A stretch of 64,000 nucleotides of DNA from Euptelea pleiosperma (GCA_035048495.1 CM068545.1:21734741-21798740); one strand, 5' to 3'; counted from the stretch's first letter, positions 37,260 to 50,059 are shown. A program made the numbers and translations. Notes: generated by a model not told the origin, from the sequence alone.

Positions 37260-38720
37260 TTTTGGAACATGAAAACATGATATAGAAAGTCATTAAGTTG
37301 TTATTAGGGAAATACTTTGGAAATAATGTCATGATAAGTAATTAAGTGGTTTTGAAGGGTTGTATTAAAAATAAGAATAATGGCAATAATTATCTATAAG
37401 GGCATGAGAATGGGACCTTAAAGAGCATTTAATGAGCTTTTGGTAGATTAGCATTTATTGAACTCGTAATAGGTGCGCAGGCAAACGTCAAGTAACTAAG
37501 TACGTGAAAAGGCATTTCATGATCTTTCTTTGGGTTGTTATAGGGTCACTTGTCGTTTTTTTTAACGAGAGTTCTAGGCTAACTAGAGAATCTAACTCTT
37601 TTTTGAAAGATAAAACATGCAAAAGAAAGAGTTTATAAAATTGGTTGGCACGGTCTCCCAATTTCCTTCGGTACATGTGTCACGACTTTATTAATGTTGG
37701 ACACTTTTAGTCAACATTACCGGACACTACAATTATTATTTTTTGTACGTTTTTTTTTTTTGGTAGTTAGCCCTATTTAATGACCTATAGGTTACTATAT
37801 TTTTTTATATGCAACTAATAGATGCCTATATGGGTGAATATTGTGGCATATCTAAGTTTTGGCTATAATATAGTAATAGATCTAGAGGTTTCTATGAAAT
37901 AATGGCATGGTTAGTAATTAAGTAGTTATCAAGGGGTTGTATTGAAAATAAGAATGATGATATGAAAGTAATTAAGCGTTTAGCAATGGACATTTAATGA
38001 ACTTTTAGCAAAGAGGGCATTAGTGAACTAGTGTTTAGGTTTTCTATTTTTTATTGCCAATTAATGGGTGTTTGGGTAAACGTTGTGGTCAGCACATGCT
38101 TGCATGTGAATGATTGTAGAGGCATCTTTTGAAAAAGTGGCAAAATAAAAAAAAGTTTCAACCTAAATGATAGTTTTAGAAGACTAGGTTGGAGGGGTAA
38201 ATCTATAAATTATGACAACGCTAGGCACAGTTAAATGGCATGGAAAGTAAATTAAGTTATTATCTAAGAATTATTTAAAAAATGGCATGGTAAGTAGTGT
38301 TTATCAATGGACAAATTTTAAATTAGTGGCATGAGAATGAGTTGGTACGTGAAAAAGCATTTAATGAACTTTTTTGTTCTCTTTTTTATAGTTGAATTTA
38401 TAAGTTAAGTGAAACATAAGTTAAGTATTTATAAGAGACTACTTTTGAAATATGAGAGAAATGGCATAAAAAGAAATTAAGTGCTTAAAATGGGTTATTT
38501 TGAAAATATGGAAAAAATGGCATAATAAAAAATATAGTAATAATAAAGGGCCAATATTGAAAATATAATTAATGGCATGGGAAGTAATTAAGTAGTTTTA
38601 TAAGATTATTTTTCAATAACCGATAACTTTTTGAAAGCAAAATATTTGCTTTAATAATGGTGAGTACGATGAAGAGACACGAGCCAGGCTAGGGTAGTAC
38701 TATAAACATTTCCGACATTT
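37260..38720. repeat. Degenerate repeats of ATGGCATGGTAAGTAATTAAG type
   Basis: Units such as AATGGCATGGTTAGTAATTA and GGGTTGTATTGAAAATAAG recur at irregular spacing in one direction. There is no gene. The second copy of the 36818-36965 repeat is at 38090-38240. Confidence 0.5.
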
Positions 38721-38834
38721 GCATGTGCTCGGTGGCTCAACATATCCAACAAATATTTGCATTAGACCTAATCATTTTTTCGCCAAAAAGTGGTCCAATA
38801 GAAATGGGATTTTCATGAAATCAGGTATAATTTT

Positions 38835-39140
38835 TAGGGGGTGTTTGCGATCGAGAAGTAAAAGCACTTCTTCTTGTAGTAGAAGATTAGAAGTTACTAG
38901 TTGATTTTTTACCTCCAAAAGAGTCATAGAAATTAAAATCGTCGGAGACATTCTAATTTTTGAGAAGTTATTCATCTTACGAGTTAAAAGCTAAAAAAGT
39001 TAGTAGCTTCAGTTTAAATTTTACTTTTAACTTTTCAAAAGCTAAAATATGAAACATCCAGAACAAACTTTTTTAACTTTTTGACTTATAAAAATCAATA
39101 AATTACTTTTTTTTTTTGAGTTGCCAAACGTCCCCTTAGC
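38835..39140. mobile_element. hAT-like MITE
   Basis: AGGGGGTGTTTGCGATC on the left mirrors TTGCCAAACGTCCCCTTAG on the right, the usual look of short plant hAT MITEs. The inside is rich in AGAAGT/ACTTCT. No duplication could be defined. Confidence 0.5.
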
Positions 39141-39323
39141 CCAATGAAAAGTAGAAATGAGGCCTTGTGGGGGCCCTCTTCCGTACCACCGATCCATCAA
39201 AATATGGTTGAATGATTAAAGTCCCATCAAGAACCTTGATTTGGTTGATAAAGAAGGGGGCAATGTTAAATGATGTGTACCGCATTGACATCGCATAGTA
39301 ATAATAATACTGCTCTTCAAATG

Positions 39324-39583
39324 GAATAAAACTTTGATGACAGGGCCCTGTCATCAAGGCCGATGACAGGATACAATACGAGCCACGAGGAATACTCTTA
39401 GAGGACTCTGACCGTATGGATGTTTGGCCAATCCTTAGGTGGACTTACAAACCAAAAATCAGCCCGATTAGTGATTTCTAGGCGTTGGATTGGAATTGTT
39501 TCCATGGGTTGATTTTAACCGTGGCTACTATTGCACCCTGTCATCGGCCTTGATGACAGGGCCCTGTCATCAAAGTCTTACTC
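39324..39583. mobile_element. Mutator-like MITE, shared half-core with GATGACAGGGCCCTGTCATC arms
   Basis: GAATAAAACTTTGATGACAG and its near-exact inverse at the right form the ends. CTTCAAATG at 39315-39323 and 39584-39592 is an exact 9-bp target duplication. Only the left half of the shared core (ACCGTATGGATGTTTGGCC to GGGTTGATTTTAACCG) lies between the arms. Confidence 0.85.
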
Positions 39584-39710
39584 CTTCAAATGGGGCACAT
39601 GGTTGCCAACCCCGAACCAATGAGTGGACCCCATTTAGGACAAACTCTTAAACAAAAACAATCCACCTGATTATTAAAAAAAATTAGAAAAAACAAAATG
39701 GGTAGGTTAT

Positions 39711-39965
39711 CTAAAGGTTTAAAAAGGGGGCGTTATCATTTTTCCGTTATAACGAATTCTAACTCTGAGGGCCAAAAATGGAAAATAACGGGAAATAAAC
39801 AGAAAAAGTGGTGCTGAAACTCAAAATTTTCCAGAAAATCACTCTATAGGGGAAAATAACAGCCGTTATTATTTGAGTGTTTTAATGGTATATAACGTAA
39901 CGGGGGAGGTCCTACTCTGTTATAACGGCCGTTATTTTCATTATAACGACCATTTTTACACCAAA
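39711..39965. mobile_element. hAT MITE, GTTATAACGG subfamily, decayed
   Basis: CTAAAGGTTTAAAAAGGGGG opens and GACCATTTTTACACC closes a copy with ATAACAGCCGTTATT inside. No target duplication is seen. Confidence 0.55.
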
Positions 39966-40499
39966 AGTCACCAACTACTTATTCCTTTTTTTTTAATCAA
40001 CAAACATCTTGCTCAACTTAGAATGTTCCTTTGTGAATAAAAATAACGTGGTTTGAGCATTTTTTTATGCTAAGATATAAGTATTAGAAATCATAGATCA
40101 AGCTGATTTTTGGTAGATAAGTCCACCAAGAAATGGACCAATCATCTAAAAGGTCAGTGGGCCCAAAAGGGTTCTCCGTGTTGCATTTTTTTTTTTTTTT
40201 CTTTTTTTTTTGGGAGAGAAATATTATCCCATGGGGTAGCAAATATTCTCCCAAATAAATAATCCGTTGAGTCTGAAAAATTCTAAAACATCTTCCAATT
40301 CACCACGTTTTCAAGGAAATGATCTGGACACTGCTTTCCTTAACAATCTGGTTTTGTATCTTTCTAACTGTTGGTTAGTTAAACGACAACGACAATGAGT
40401 TGTCTGACTTTTCTTTTCTTTTTATTTTTTTAAATGCAACGCACTTCATGCTCGGACCAGAAGACCTGATGGCATGGCAAACGTGGTTCATAGTCATAC

Positions 40500-40833
40500 C
40501 ATGGTTTTAAAAACGGCCGTTTAAACGTTAAACGTTAACGAACCAAGCCCATTTCCGTTAAAACCGTTTAAACGCATTTTGACGCTTTGAATTTAATGGC
40601 CGTTTTTTTTGTTTTAACGGCCGTTTAAATCGTTTTAACAGCCGTTAAATTCCATTTTTTTTTCTTTGAAATTTTGAATTTCTGCGCCATTTTTCTATTT
40701 TTTCAGTTAAAATCCACTAAATTCCATTTTTTTCTTCTGTTTTCTCCATTTTTGCCCCCTGGCTGTTGCAATCTGTTTTAATGGTAACGCCCCCAGTCTG
40801 TTAAAGCATTAAAACAATCTCCTTTAAACCTTG
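40500..40833. mobile_element. hAT MITE, TTTAAACGG subfamily
   Basis: CATGGTTTTAAAAACGGCCG opens and CTCCTTTAAACCTTG closes it. The flanks AGTCATAC and GTTCATAC share six of eight bases. A second copy of the other subfamily starts eight bases later. Confidence 0.75.
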
Positions 40834-40841
40834 GTTCATAC

Positions 40842-41045
40842 CAAGATTTATAAGGGGCCTTATAACGGTATAACAGACTTAGGGCGTTACCATTTTTCTG
40901 TTATAACGGATTGTTACGCACGGGCAAAAATAGAAAACAATAGATGTTCTTTTCTGAGCGTTAAAATGGTACAACGTAATGGGGAGGTTTGAATCCATTA
41001 GAACGGCTGTTATTTCATTATAACGGTCATTTTTTATACCATACC
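40842..41045. mobile_element. hAT MITE, GTTATAACGG subfamily, adjacent copy
   Basis: CAAGATTTATAAGGGGCC opens it and GGTCATTTTTTATACC closes it. The interior has TATAACGGTATAACAG. It abuts the preceding copy. Confidence 0.6.
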
Positions 41046-41169
41046 CCTATGATAATTAGGGGACCCCACTATAGGCACGACCACACTAGAGAAGTTTTGA
41101 ACCCGTGCCCTTAAGTGATAAAAGAAAGAACTCATTTTCTATATTTTTTGATTACCTTCCTCGCGTATG

Positions 41170-41400
41170 CAGTGGAGCAGATGGGCCCACTGACCACATG
41201 GATGCTTAGCCCTTTCTTTCGTAGACACTCTTTTTGAATCCAACAGTGAGAATCACACTTTAAAAAAGTACTAAAATCTAATGGCTAGACATTGAATATC
41301 AGAGTGATTGTGGGTGTGCATGTCCACCAAGAGGTGGGCTAAACATCCATGCGGTCAATGGGCAGAGCAGGTCTGAGTTGAGGGGGGGCAACACGGTCTA
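41170..41400. mobile_element. Shared-core family MITE, diverged copy
   Basis: GCAGATGGGCCCACTGACC and ATGGATGCTTAGCCC on the left pair with GGGCTAAACATCCATGCGG and TCAATGGGCAGAGCAGG on the right. Confidence 0.55.
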
Positions 41401-41686
41401 TAGTTACCCTTGGCTCCGCCACTGCGCGTATGTATAAGCCCTCTTGAGGTTACTTCAAACAAAGATAATTTATCTCGTAGAGCCGGTTCAATCCTCTTCC
41501 TTGAGATCCCGCTAGATGGCGTGTTTGTGAGTTATACACTTGTCGACAAGAGGAATTAAGACTTTTTTTTCAACTTTCAAACATTTTAAGCGATTGTTGC
41601 AACGACGTGAGAATTCCAAATGTAGCGAATAAGTTGTATTTTATGGCAATTTGAATTGCAATTCTTGTGCGACTGAAAAATTTATC

Positions 41687-41996
41687 CATGGTTTTAAAAA
41701 CGGCCTTTTAAACGGTAACACCCCAAGCCTGTTTCCGTTAAACCCGTTTAAACACTTCTGAATTTAACGGCCATTAAAATCGTTTAAACGGGCGTTAAAT
41801 CCGTTAAATTCTATTTTTTTTTTAATTTTCAAATTCGAATTTCAGCGCCATTTTTTTCATTTTTTCCGTTAAATCGTTAAAATCCTCTTCTTTTTTTTCA
41901 ATTTTGCCCCTGCCTGTTTCAATCCGTTTTAATGGCCATTTAAACCGTATCGCCCCGAGTCCGTTTAACCGTTAAAATGGCCTCCTTTAAATCTTG
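41687..41996. mobile_element. hAT MITE, TTTAAACGG subfamily
   Basis: CATGGTTTTAAAAACGGCC opens and GCCTCCTTTAAATCTTG closes it. The flanks no longer match as a duplication. Confidence 0.7.
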
Positions 41997-42053
41997 ATAG
42001 AATCTTTTCTTAGCACAAGAATAATAATCTTTTTTTTTTCCTTTTTCTAATCC

Positions 42054-42906
42054 TAAGGGCCCATTTGGATTACCATTTTTCAAAAAATACTTTAATATTA
42101 AAAATGACTTCTCTGAGTATATTTTTGAATTTTTTATTTATTAAAAAGGTTGTTTTTGGTTCATCATTAATGCAAAATGTATTTATCTTCTCCTAGTGGT
42201 CGTTATCACTATAATTGATGAGAGAAATTGATAAGAAGGGTTTCTTTGTTTATTATGTTCATTGAACTAGCAAAATTTTTAAAAAGTTATTTTTAGTTGA
42301 AAACGACTTTCAGCTATTTTTTTATAAAGAGACTTTTTAACTTAAAATATTATTTTTATCGAATAATATTTTTTTAAATGGTCATCTAGACCAAGGTTTA
42401 AAGGAGGCCGTTTTAACGGTTAAACAAACTGGGGGCGTTACCGTTTAAACGGATTGAAACGGTCGGGGACAAAAATAGAAAAAAAAAAAACTGAAAAAAT
42501 GGAATTTAACGGTTTTAACGAAAAAACGGAATTTAACGGTTTTAACGGAAAAAAACTGAAAAAATGGCACTGAAATTCAAATTTTGAAATTTAAAAATTA
42601 AATAAATAAAATTTAACGGATTTTAACTGAAATTAAACGGATTTAACAGCCATTTTTTTCACAAAATTTTTCAGAATTAAACAGCTGTTTAAATGATTTT
42701 AATGGCCGTTAAAACAAAAAAATAGCCGTTTTATTCAAAACCGATAAAACATGTTTAAACGATTTTAACGGAAATGGGCTTGGGGCGTTACCGTTTAAAT
42801 GGCCGTTTTAAAACCATGATCTAGACAATATGTTATTTTGAAAAAATTCTTTTTGTGAATAAAAAGGACTTTTTCAGGTCTAAAAAAGGTGATCCAAACA
42901 GGTCTT
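42054..42906. mobile_element. hAT-like MITE carrying a second hAT MITE
   Basis: TAAGGGCCCATTTGGATTACC-type sequence (start 42054) is inverted at GGTGATCCAAACAGGTCTTA (end about 42906). The copy 42392-42818 with its own duplication lies within it. The inside has many AAAAAGTT and ATTTTTCAA blocks. Confidence 0.6.
42392..42818. mobile_element. hAT MITE, TTTAAACGG subfamily, nested
   Basis: CAAGGTTTAAAGGAGGCCG and GCCGTTTTAAAACCATG are the ends. ATCTAGAC at 42384-42391 and 42819-42826 is an exact 8-bp target duplication. It has the same orientation as the copy at 20061. Confidence 0.88.
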
Positions 42907-43492
42907 AAGGCTCAAAACCAACAATCTCATCGAAATTAAAGTTCTCAACGAAACTTAGCAAAAGACTTGAAATGTAAACTATTCCGGCAATCGAAAATTT
43001 GCAAAAGGAGGGGGCGGGAGAATCCGCAATTACGAAGGGGAAAATGCGATACCACACGTTTGTCCAATGCGCGAACGATTGTGATATTTGCGTGTGCTTG
43101 ATGGCGCAACATCCAACAAATATTTGCATTAAACCCAATTGTTTTTTCCTAAAAAGTAGTTTAATATTTGCAGCAAGTCAAATGATTCTGGGCCTGTTTT
43201 TTTTTCAGATTTTATTCTTAAACGGAGGTTGGAAAATATGGAACCAGTTTAATTGAGGTAGGCCTTGAAACCGTGGCCTCGCAAACGGGCCCTTAGTGGC
43301 CTTGTTCCATCATGTGCATTAATAACAAATTAATAACAGAAGGACAAGAGCCCTGGGATGCCAGGACATGCTGAGCTGGAAACCACCATTCATGATCCAA
43401 ATTTGAGATATGTCTTTCACAGCCGTCCTCCCTCCATTCTAACCGTACGGTTAAAGTCAGGAAAAGAAAATGTTAGGAAAACAAAATTTTGA

Positions 43493-43967
43493 TGACAGCG
43501 GCTGTCAGCAAAGCCGCTGACTACAACGCAGTTCTCTGACGTACTACGGTGCTTTTTGCCGCGTAGTTTCTTTAAGATTGTTTTAGGGTCGGGATATTGG
43601 CACCCACGATTTTAAATCCAATCGTTCAGTAAACCGGCCTAAATTTGACCCCAAACTCTTCACACCCAAGTGACTCTTCATAAACCCCACCACCTCTCTC
43701 TCTATCTCTCTCGATCTCGAAGGGGAGAGAGAGAGAGAGAGGTATCTGCGGTGGTGGCAGCCTCCTCCTCCACCGCTTCTTTTCTATTTTTTGGGTGGGT
43801 AGTGTGAGTGAAAAGGGGGATTTTTATAATTTTATTTTTTTAGTGAAGTGAGATTATGAGTGAAAAGAGGCATGCCAATATCCTGTCCCTATTTTTAAAA
43901 TTTTATTACAAAAGCACACAGGTGCCGAGAACTATATGGTAGTCAGCCGCTTCGCTGATAGCCCGTT
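43493..43967. mobile_element. MITE with GCTGTCAGC...GCGGCTGACTAC ends
   Basis: The left end GGCTGTCAGCAAAGCCGCTG and the right end CAGCCGCTTCGCTGATAGCC are inverted. AGTTCTC blocks follow inside each end. The middle holds a (GA)n run (about 43722-43741) and unrelated sequence. No duplication was defined. Confidence 0.6.
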
Positions 43968-43969
43968 TA

Positions 43970-45230
43970 ACTTGAATACACTGTACAGAGGTGGCAAAGG
44001 CACCAGTAGGGCCCATCCCAGGCTAGCTTAAAACAAAAGGATAAAAGCAGTGGTGGGGACCCATGTAGATGAGTTAAGTGTTGATTTTTGGTGAGACGCT
44101 TTCTGACCAAAAGTCGAACAATTTCTAAAATTTCTAATCCTATTAAATATGGACCTTAATTTAACAATGAAAATGGATGGTCCAAATTTTTTCAACTTGT
44201 AATCCACTCTTCATGAGACTACAAATGTTAGGATGGTCTCATTGTTTGTAAGGTCCCTCTTTGCGCAGTGTGCCAGGAGTAGAAATCCCCTTTACCGGCT
44301 TAACCGGGTCCAGGTTTCACCTGACGTCATCCGTGGGGCCCTACCACAATGGTAACTAAAACATAAAAAACAAAAAAGATATCCATGTTGAGAAGAATAT
44401 CATCACTAAAAATCAACCCTTAACTCACTTACGGGGCCACCGTCCATTAGTCATTATATTAGTAACAAAAGCATGAGTCAACGAATGTGTGTATGTATAT
44501 ATATGTCTCCATCTCAAACAAGGACCACCTCTTAGACAAATTTTCTTAATTATCACACTCAACTGATTAAATTTTTTTTTAAATAGTCTTCGATACATAC
44601 TTGAGGTGATTGAATCAACTATATGGACTCGTGGAAATCGTGGATGACGTGCTTTCCTTGAATACAGCTTACCCGTATTCTCAGATCAAGGACTGTTTAC
44701 TTTTAGCTGCCTAGAGATACGCGTTAGCCTTGATAACATCTTATAGAAGATCAGAAAAAGGAATATAGACTATTTAAGTGTTCGGTGGACTTATTGATTA
44801 GGACCGTCCTTTTGTTGGCCTCTCTTAGATGAATCGTGGACCATTGGGGGAGACATTAGAAGGTTAGATTTAGTTGTAAACCATGTGATCTTGGGTGAGT
44901 GCCCATCAATGTGTCCGCTGTGGTCTACTATATCAGTTGGCAGTGTTTTTTACATCCTCAGGAGAACGTTCTCCCTAGTTTCAGCCCGTTGGATGTAGAC
45001 CATCCGACGGTTTGGACACGGGGAGGATGTTTTCCTCGGGACGACAGAAAGAAACATTAATGTTTATCCGACGATGGACCAGCACGCCACCTCATCAATG
45101 GTTCTTACTTATAAGTAACATCATCAATAATTTGCATTAAGATAAAAGACGGAAAAAAAAAACAGCCGAGGAAATGGCGAGCAATTGAAAGGTTGGAAGG
45201 TTAAAGTGGCCGATTAATTGGCAGCAGAAC
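43970..45230. other. Intergenic stretch, no gene recognised
   Basis: There is no coding region with a recognisable domain and no repeat family of the window except short matches. The content resembles old degraded plant spacer. Confidence 0.45.
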
Positions 45231-45249
45231 GTTGGTTTTTAAAGAGAAA

Positions 45250-45640
45250 ACCTTTGCAAAGCCGATCACACGTCACAATATGAGCCACGGGGCACGCTAT
45301 TAGAGAATGATGATCGTATCCGTACCGTATCCGTATGGATGTTTGAGTAGTCCTCGGTGGACTTTTAAACCAAAAATCAGCTTGATTTGTGATTTTTAAG
45401 CGTTGGATTGGAGTAATTTGCATGGGTTGATTTTAACCGTACAATTTAAATCATTATAGACCATTATTTGTAGTACTAGATCCTAAGGTCTGACATAATT
45501 AATCAAGCTGATTTTTGGTTTACATGTGCAAAAAAGGACTGGCCAAACATCCATACGTTCATCATCCTCTAAACGTGTGCCCCGTGTCTTATATTGTGGT
45601 GTGTGATCAGCTTCGCTCACACACAAAATTCTACTCGTTG
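45250..45640. mobile_element. Palindromic MITE, shared core with CAAAGCCGATCACAC arms
   Basis: TTTGCAAAGCCGATCACACG on the left mirrors GTGTGATCAGCTTCGCTCAC on the right. The core has GAGCCACGGGGCACGC, CCGTATGGATGTTTGAG and GCCAAACATCCATACG. Its right edge forms an inverted ATTCTACTCGTT pair with the next element. Confidence 0.65.
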
Positions 45641-45684
45641 TTAAAGAGGGCAGGAGTCAAACGTTGAGAAAGCGCCGACTAACG

Positions 45685-46056
45685 AGTAGAATTTTTTGCT
45701 GACGGACCACAATATGAACTACGTGGCATACTCTTAGAGGACACTGACCGTATGGATGTTTGGCCCATCTCTAGCTGGACATACAAACCAAAAATCAGCC
45801 TGATTTATGATTTCAAAACTTTGGATCTTTGAACCACAAATAATGGTCAATAATACTCAAATTCTACGGTTTAAAAATCAACCATGAAACGACGCCAATC
45901 CAACGGTTAGAAATCACTAACTAGGCTACTTTTTGGTCTATAGGTCCACCGAGGGTTGGCCAACCATCAATACGGTCAGAGATCTCTAAGATATGCCACG
46001 TGTCCCACTTTGAAGTTGCTGACGGACGTCCGTCAGCAAAGTTCTTCTCCCGAGTC
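45685..46056. mobile_element. Mutator-like MITE, shared core with TTTGCTGACGGAC arms
   Basis: AGTAGAATTTTTTGCTGACG on the left mirrors CGTCAGCAAAGTTCTTCTCC on the right. CCGACTAACG at 45675-45684 and 46057-46066 is a direct repeat of 10 bases, fitting a 9-bp duplication. The core is complete. It ends about 150 bp before the SWEET2 start codon. Confidence 0.78.
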
Positions 46057-46207
46057 CCGACTAACGTATTTATTCGCAATTATAACGTGGGATGCCCAGA
46101 CAGTCTAGAGTCTAGAGAGAGAGAGACGTGAGTCTGTGAATTTAAGCTGTTTTTTAGGAGGTATCAGAGGAATTTGCCTTTGTGTTCAGTGCCATTTGAA
46201 GCGATTG

Positions 46208-48357
46208 ATGATTTCCTCTGGATTGGTTTCCACCTACTCAGTTTGCAGCGATGCAGCTGGAATCGCAGGTATACTCTCTCTCTCTCTCTCAATTTCGAAT
46301 TTTGTGTTTGATATCTGCTTGAATTGTGGTTTTTTGATTTGTTAGTGTTGAATGAAGAAAACCCATGTTTTATTTTCCAAATAACATTCAAGAATCCTTG
46401 CGTGAAAAATTTGAATTTCCTTTTAGGAAAATTTCTTTCATTTCTTCCCTTTTAAGGAAGATTATTAAGGGATAATAAGAATTTTATGAGTTTTGGGTTT
46501 GGTTGCTAGATTGGTGAGACTTGAGAGCTTATTAAAATTCAAGAAATTGGATAGTCTGTCCCTAGCATTCAAAAGATGAAGAAATTACAGACAAAGATTA
46601 AGGGACATTTTAAAATGCAATTGTTGGCCAGGAAAAAGATAATTTGGAAAATATTCAAAAAATAAATAAAATCTTTTCTGGTGCAAAAAATGGTGATCCA
46701 AACTGCCCCTTACTTCCTAAACTTTTTGAATTGCTCAGGAAGAAGACCCTGTTTCTTTTTGAAAGTGGGTAATTCGATTTCGAAGTGTTTCAATGATTTT
46801 GCTCTCTTTGGTATCAAGGAAGTGAGAAATCTAACCAATTCATCTAATGTCCTGTATCCCAAGTGAAGGAGGAGAACTTTGATTTAAAATTTTCAACATT
46901 TTTTTTGAAATTAAACACCCTTCAATGCACTTTGAATTGTGGAAGGATAACCAAACAGGAAAAATTCACCTCAGATAACTACTAACAGCCCTAAGAAAGG
47001 GAAGGAATTTTCATGGATTCTCAGTTTTTCTTAAAGCTTCTCGCCTGCTTTCAACTGAACAAATGAATTTGTGGCTTCGCTATCGCATTCGAGATGCTTT
47101 CTTAGTGGTTGGGATAATCTTTGGAGAGTAGCTCTCTGACATCCATTTTGTTGATTACAGGGAACCTGTTTGCTTTTGTGTTATTTGTGTCGCCAATGTA
47201 AGTTTTACTCCCACTCTTTTTTCTTTTTCGTTTTTTGCTTAGTTAAGACTAGGGGAAAAAAGGATGAAGAAGAGGAAAAAGCCATATATTTTTACAAGGA
47301 TTAGTATTTATTGTTTTCTTTTTCAGACCCACATTTAGGAGAATTCTGAGAAACCGGTCGACAGAACAGTTCTCGGGATTGCCCTATATATACAGCCTCT
47401 TGAACTGCTTGATCTGCCTCTGGTATGGCATGCCCATTATAATGCCTGGTATTATATTGGTTGCTACAGTAAATACAATTGGGGCAGTTTTCCAATCAAT
47501 CTATGTAATTCTCTTCATTATTTATGCCGAGAAAGCGAAAAAGGTAAATTCTTCCCTTCTAAATTTACCTGCATTTGTTATTTTGGTGGCGTGTATGATC
47601 CCCTTTGATATGGTTTAGTGATGTTGTTCATTTGCCCCTTGGATGTTGTTGGCAGTTGAAAACATCTGGATTATTGCTGGTAGTTGTTGGCATATTCGGG
47701 ATCATAGTATTCGCGAGCTTGAGGTTCTTTGACCCTCCTACGCGGCAGCTCTTCGTTGGATATTTGAGTGTTGCTTCTCTCATATCCATGTTTGCTTCCC
47801 CGTTGTTTGTAATTGTACGTTTGTCTGAAGACATTCATCCTAATTTGCTTTCCAGATGGCACTCTTCTTGCATAAGAAGTCAACCACCAGAGAGATCCTA
47901 GACATGAATTCCAGTGCACTGCATGTGTTGACCCCCTAATTTATTCATTTTGTATTTGTATAGATTAATTTATTTCTTTTACAAATCTTTATTTACCAGA
48001 ATTTGGTGATCCGGACAAAGAGCGTTGAATTCATGCCATTTTATCTTTCCCTTTCAACCTTCTTGATGAGCGTCTCTTTCTTTGCATATGGGATGTTTAA
48101 GCATGATCCTTTCATTTATGTAAGGATCCTGTAAACCCACTTATTGGTTTGCATTTGTTTGAAGTTTTGTTAGTGTCTTGCATTATATTTTAAAGTTGTT
48201 CTTATTATTAATGTTCTTGCATCTGCTTCTGTATGAATTTCAGTTTCCGAATGGGATTGGAACTGTGCTGGGGGCTGTACAATTGGCGTTGTATGCCTAT
48301 TACAGCAAAACTTCCAGAGAAGACGAGAGAGAACACTTGATAGTGTCATACGCGTGA
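46208..48357 (+). CDS. SWEET2: SWEET2-type sugar transporter, six exons
   Basis: Exons 46208..46268, 47161..47197, 47327..47543, 47656..47814, 48000..48119 and 48244..48357 join to 235 residues; all introns are GT-AG and frame is kept. The protein has two MtN3/saliva three-helix repeats joined by a linker helix. Marker stretches are DAAGIAGNLFAF, STEQFSGLPYIYSLLNCL, ICLWYG, SVEFMPFYLSLSTFLMS and PNGIGTVLGAVQLALY. It ends in LIVSYA, close to the Arabidopsis SWEET2 ending. SWEET2 proteins move glucose analogues across the tonoplast in roots and limit sugar loss. The start is the ATG that opens MISSGLVS, just before the first helix; upstream in-frame codons lack family similarity. Residue 33 is Ile at the exon 2/3 join, where many SWEETs have Met or Val. 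Confidence 0.95.
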
Positions 48358-48558
48358 ATGAACCTGTCGGCAATAAAAGATAAAGGTTCATTTCAGTTCT
48401 CTTTATTTTAAATTTGCAATTCTTTCGTTGGCCTGTGTGGTGCCTTGTATTATTTGAGTGAAGAAGTTGGACTTGTAAAGTGCCCAGTGAATTCATGTTG
48501 TAATCTTTCAATGCATTTAGCATGGTGTTTTTTGTCGTAGTCCTGAAAATCTTATGCA

Positions 48559-48564
48559 AATAAA
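48559..48564 (+). terminator. Candidate poly-A signal of SWEET2
   Basis: AATAAA occurs 202 bases after the SWEET2 stop codon, with TTTTGTCG and T-rich sequence around it. This suits a plant 3' end. Confidence 0.45.
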
Positions 48565-48920
48565 TGGGTACTCTGCTTGCTTCAGAACTTTTTTTCTCTT
48601 TTTTCTGCTTAAGCTTTAGACATTGTCAATGGATGAGATACAAGAAGCCACAAAATGGAATTCAGGAGAAGAGAAGTGCACCTCACAGGCTCATGGCCAG
48701 ACCAATTGGTTCCATGATGACTGTCTAATGCATGAAAGCCTCATTGCTTGCTTCCCAATAGCAGTCGAAAGTTGTATATCGATTCTTAGTTCTTACATGT
48801 GCAAAAAAAAAAAAATGTAGTTCTGAACTTGGATGCCAACATGTATCAAGTGGCTTGGGTTGCCTTCACTATACACGATGATTTAAAGTGCTTCTTTATC
48901 AAGGATTTCCTTCTGCTGGA

Positions 48921-48958
48921 GGTGTGTGTGTGTGTGTGTGTGTGTGTGGTGGTGGTGG
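48921..48958 (+). repeat. (TG)n then (GGT)n microsatellite
   Basis: About 13 GT units run into four GGT units, downstream of SWEET2. Confidence 0.9.
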
Positions 48959-49239
48959 TTAGTTCGCATTGATTCTTTACTTACCTTATCCAGGATAACT
49001 GGTTTGCTGAAGAATTGTCTTGTCCCTATGCTACTTTGTAGAACAACAGAATTAGGAAAAAAACTGACACATTAGGAATAGATTACCATAAATCCTGATA
49101 ATAGTAGCCCTTGCAATCAGCATCTTCCTCACGCCCTACCATAGACTGGGTCGGCTGACACCATAGATATGGTTAGGTTAGAGAGAAAAATCAACTCTTA
49201 TCTTCACTCTAATCTGGTCTTTCTTTAGCTCTGCTTCTC

Positions 49240-49480
49240 TGATCTAACAGCTCTGATATACCAAGTTGAAGATAGAAGAAAGAAGAAAATTACTAGAGAA
49301 GAATAAATAGTTTAAGGAAGGTAGTAGATAGTATGGGAACCCCATGGTTACGCACATAAAATGGAAATATTAGAATGACTAAAATTCCCTTAATGAAGGG
49401 CAAAGAATGTGTATAATAGAAACCTATATTATTGTTCTTTTATGATAATCAGCTCTGTGTGAGTTTCATGTTTCTACTAT
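49240..49480 (-). repeat. Possible LTR end with primer-site sequence
   Basis: The minus strand reads CTTGGTATATCAGAGC at about 49266-49251, close to the tRNA-Met primer site TGGTATCAGAGC. AT-rich sequence upstream of it (to 49480) could be an LTR remnant. No partner LTR was found nearby. Confidence 0.4.
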
Positions 49481-50059
49481 GTCCAACTCAACATGTTTCA
49501 GCAGTGATGTGAATCAAACTTCAAATTCTCCACCATTCTTTCTAGCAGTTCTTATCGTCATTGGTATGAACCTATCAAACAGTCTGAAATCCCGCATTCA
49601 AGAACAGCAAGAAATAGGATCTTTGAGCAATTACAGTAATATTTACATCAGGATTCCAATAGCAGATTGAAGCAATTAGGACCACTCCCTTCACAGAAAG
49701 TCCCTGAGATTAGTCGTCACAACATTTGCTGTTTTTTTCCTGCAGAACACGAAGGTAGAATGCGATATTAGAGTATAACTGTCTTTTAGTCAGCTCGACA
49801 CATGCCGTTCGTTCACACTCTAATTGGTATTCTAAATTGTGCAACTCAGATATAAAGCTGATAGGCCTCCAGTGCAGCTTTCAAACTTCCATTATTTTCC
49901 AAAACAGTGGTCCTATTTCTAGTTTTATAGAGTTCAGTTTTCAGAGAATGATTTAGTGCTTAAAACATCGATTATCGGGCTAATTATATAGATTCACATG
50001 GATTTTGTACATACTATAAAGAGTTCTTTTCGCCTGTTGGCTAGATTTAAACAACTTAG

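Noticed and set aside
48170..48559. 129-codon minus-strand frame
   Set aside because: It overlaps SWEET2 exon 6 and its 3' region on the opposite strand and shows no domain.
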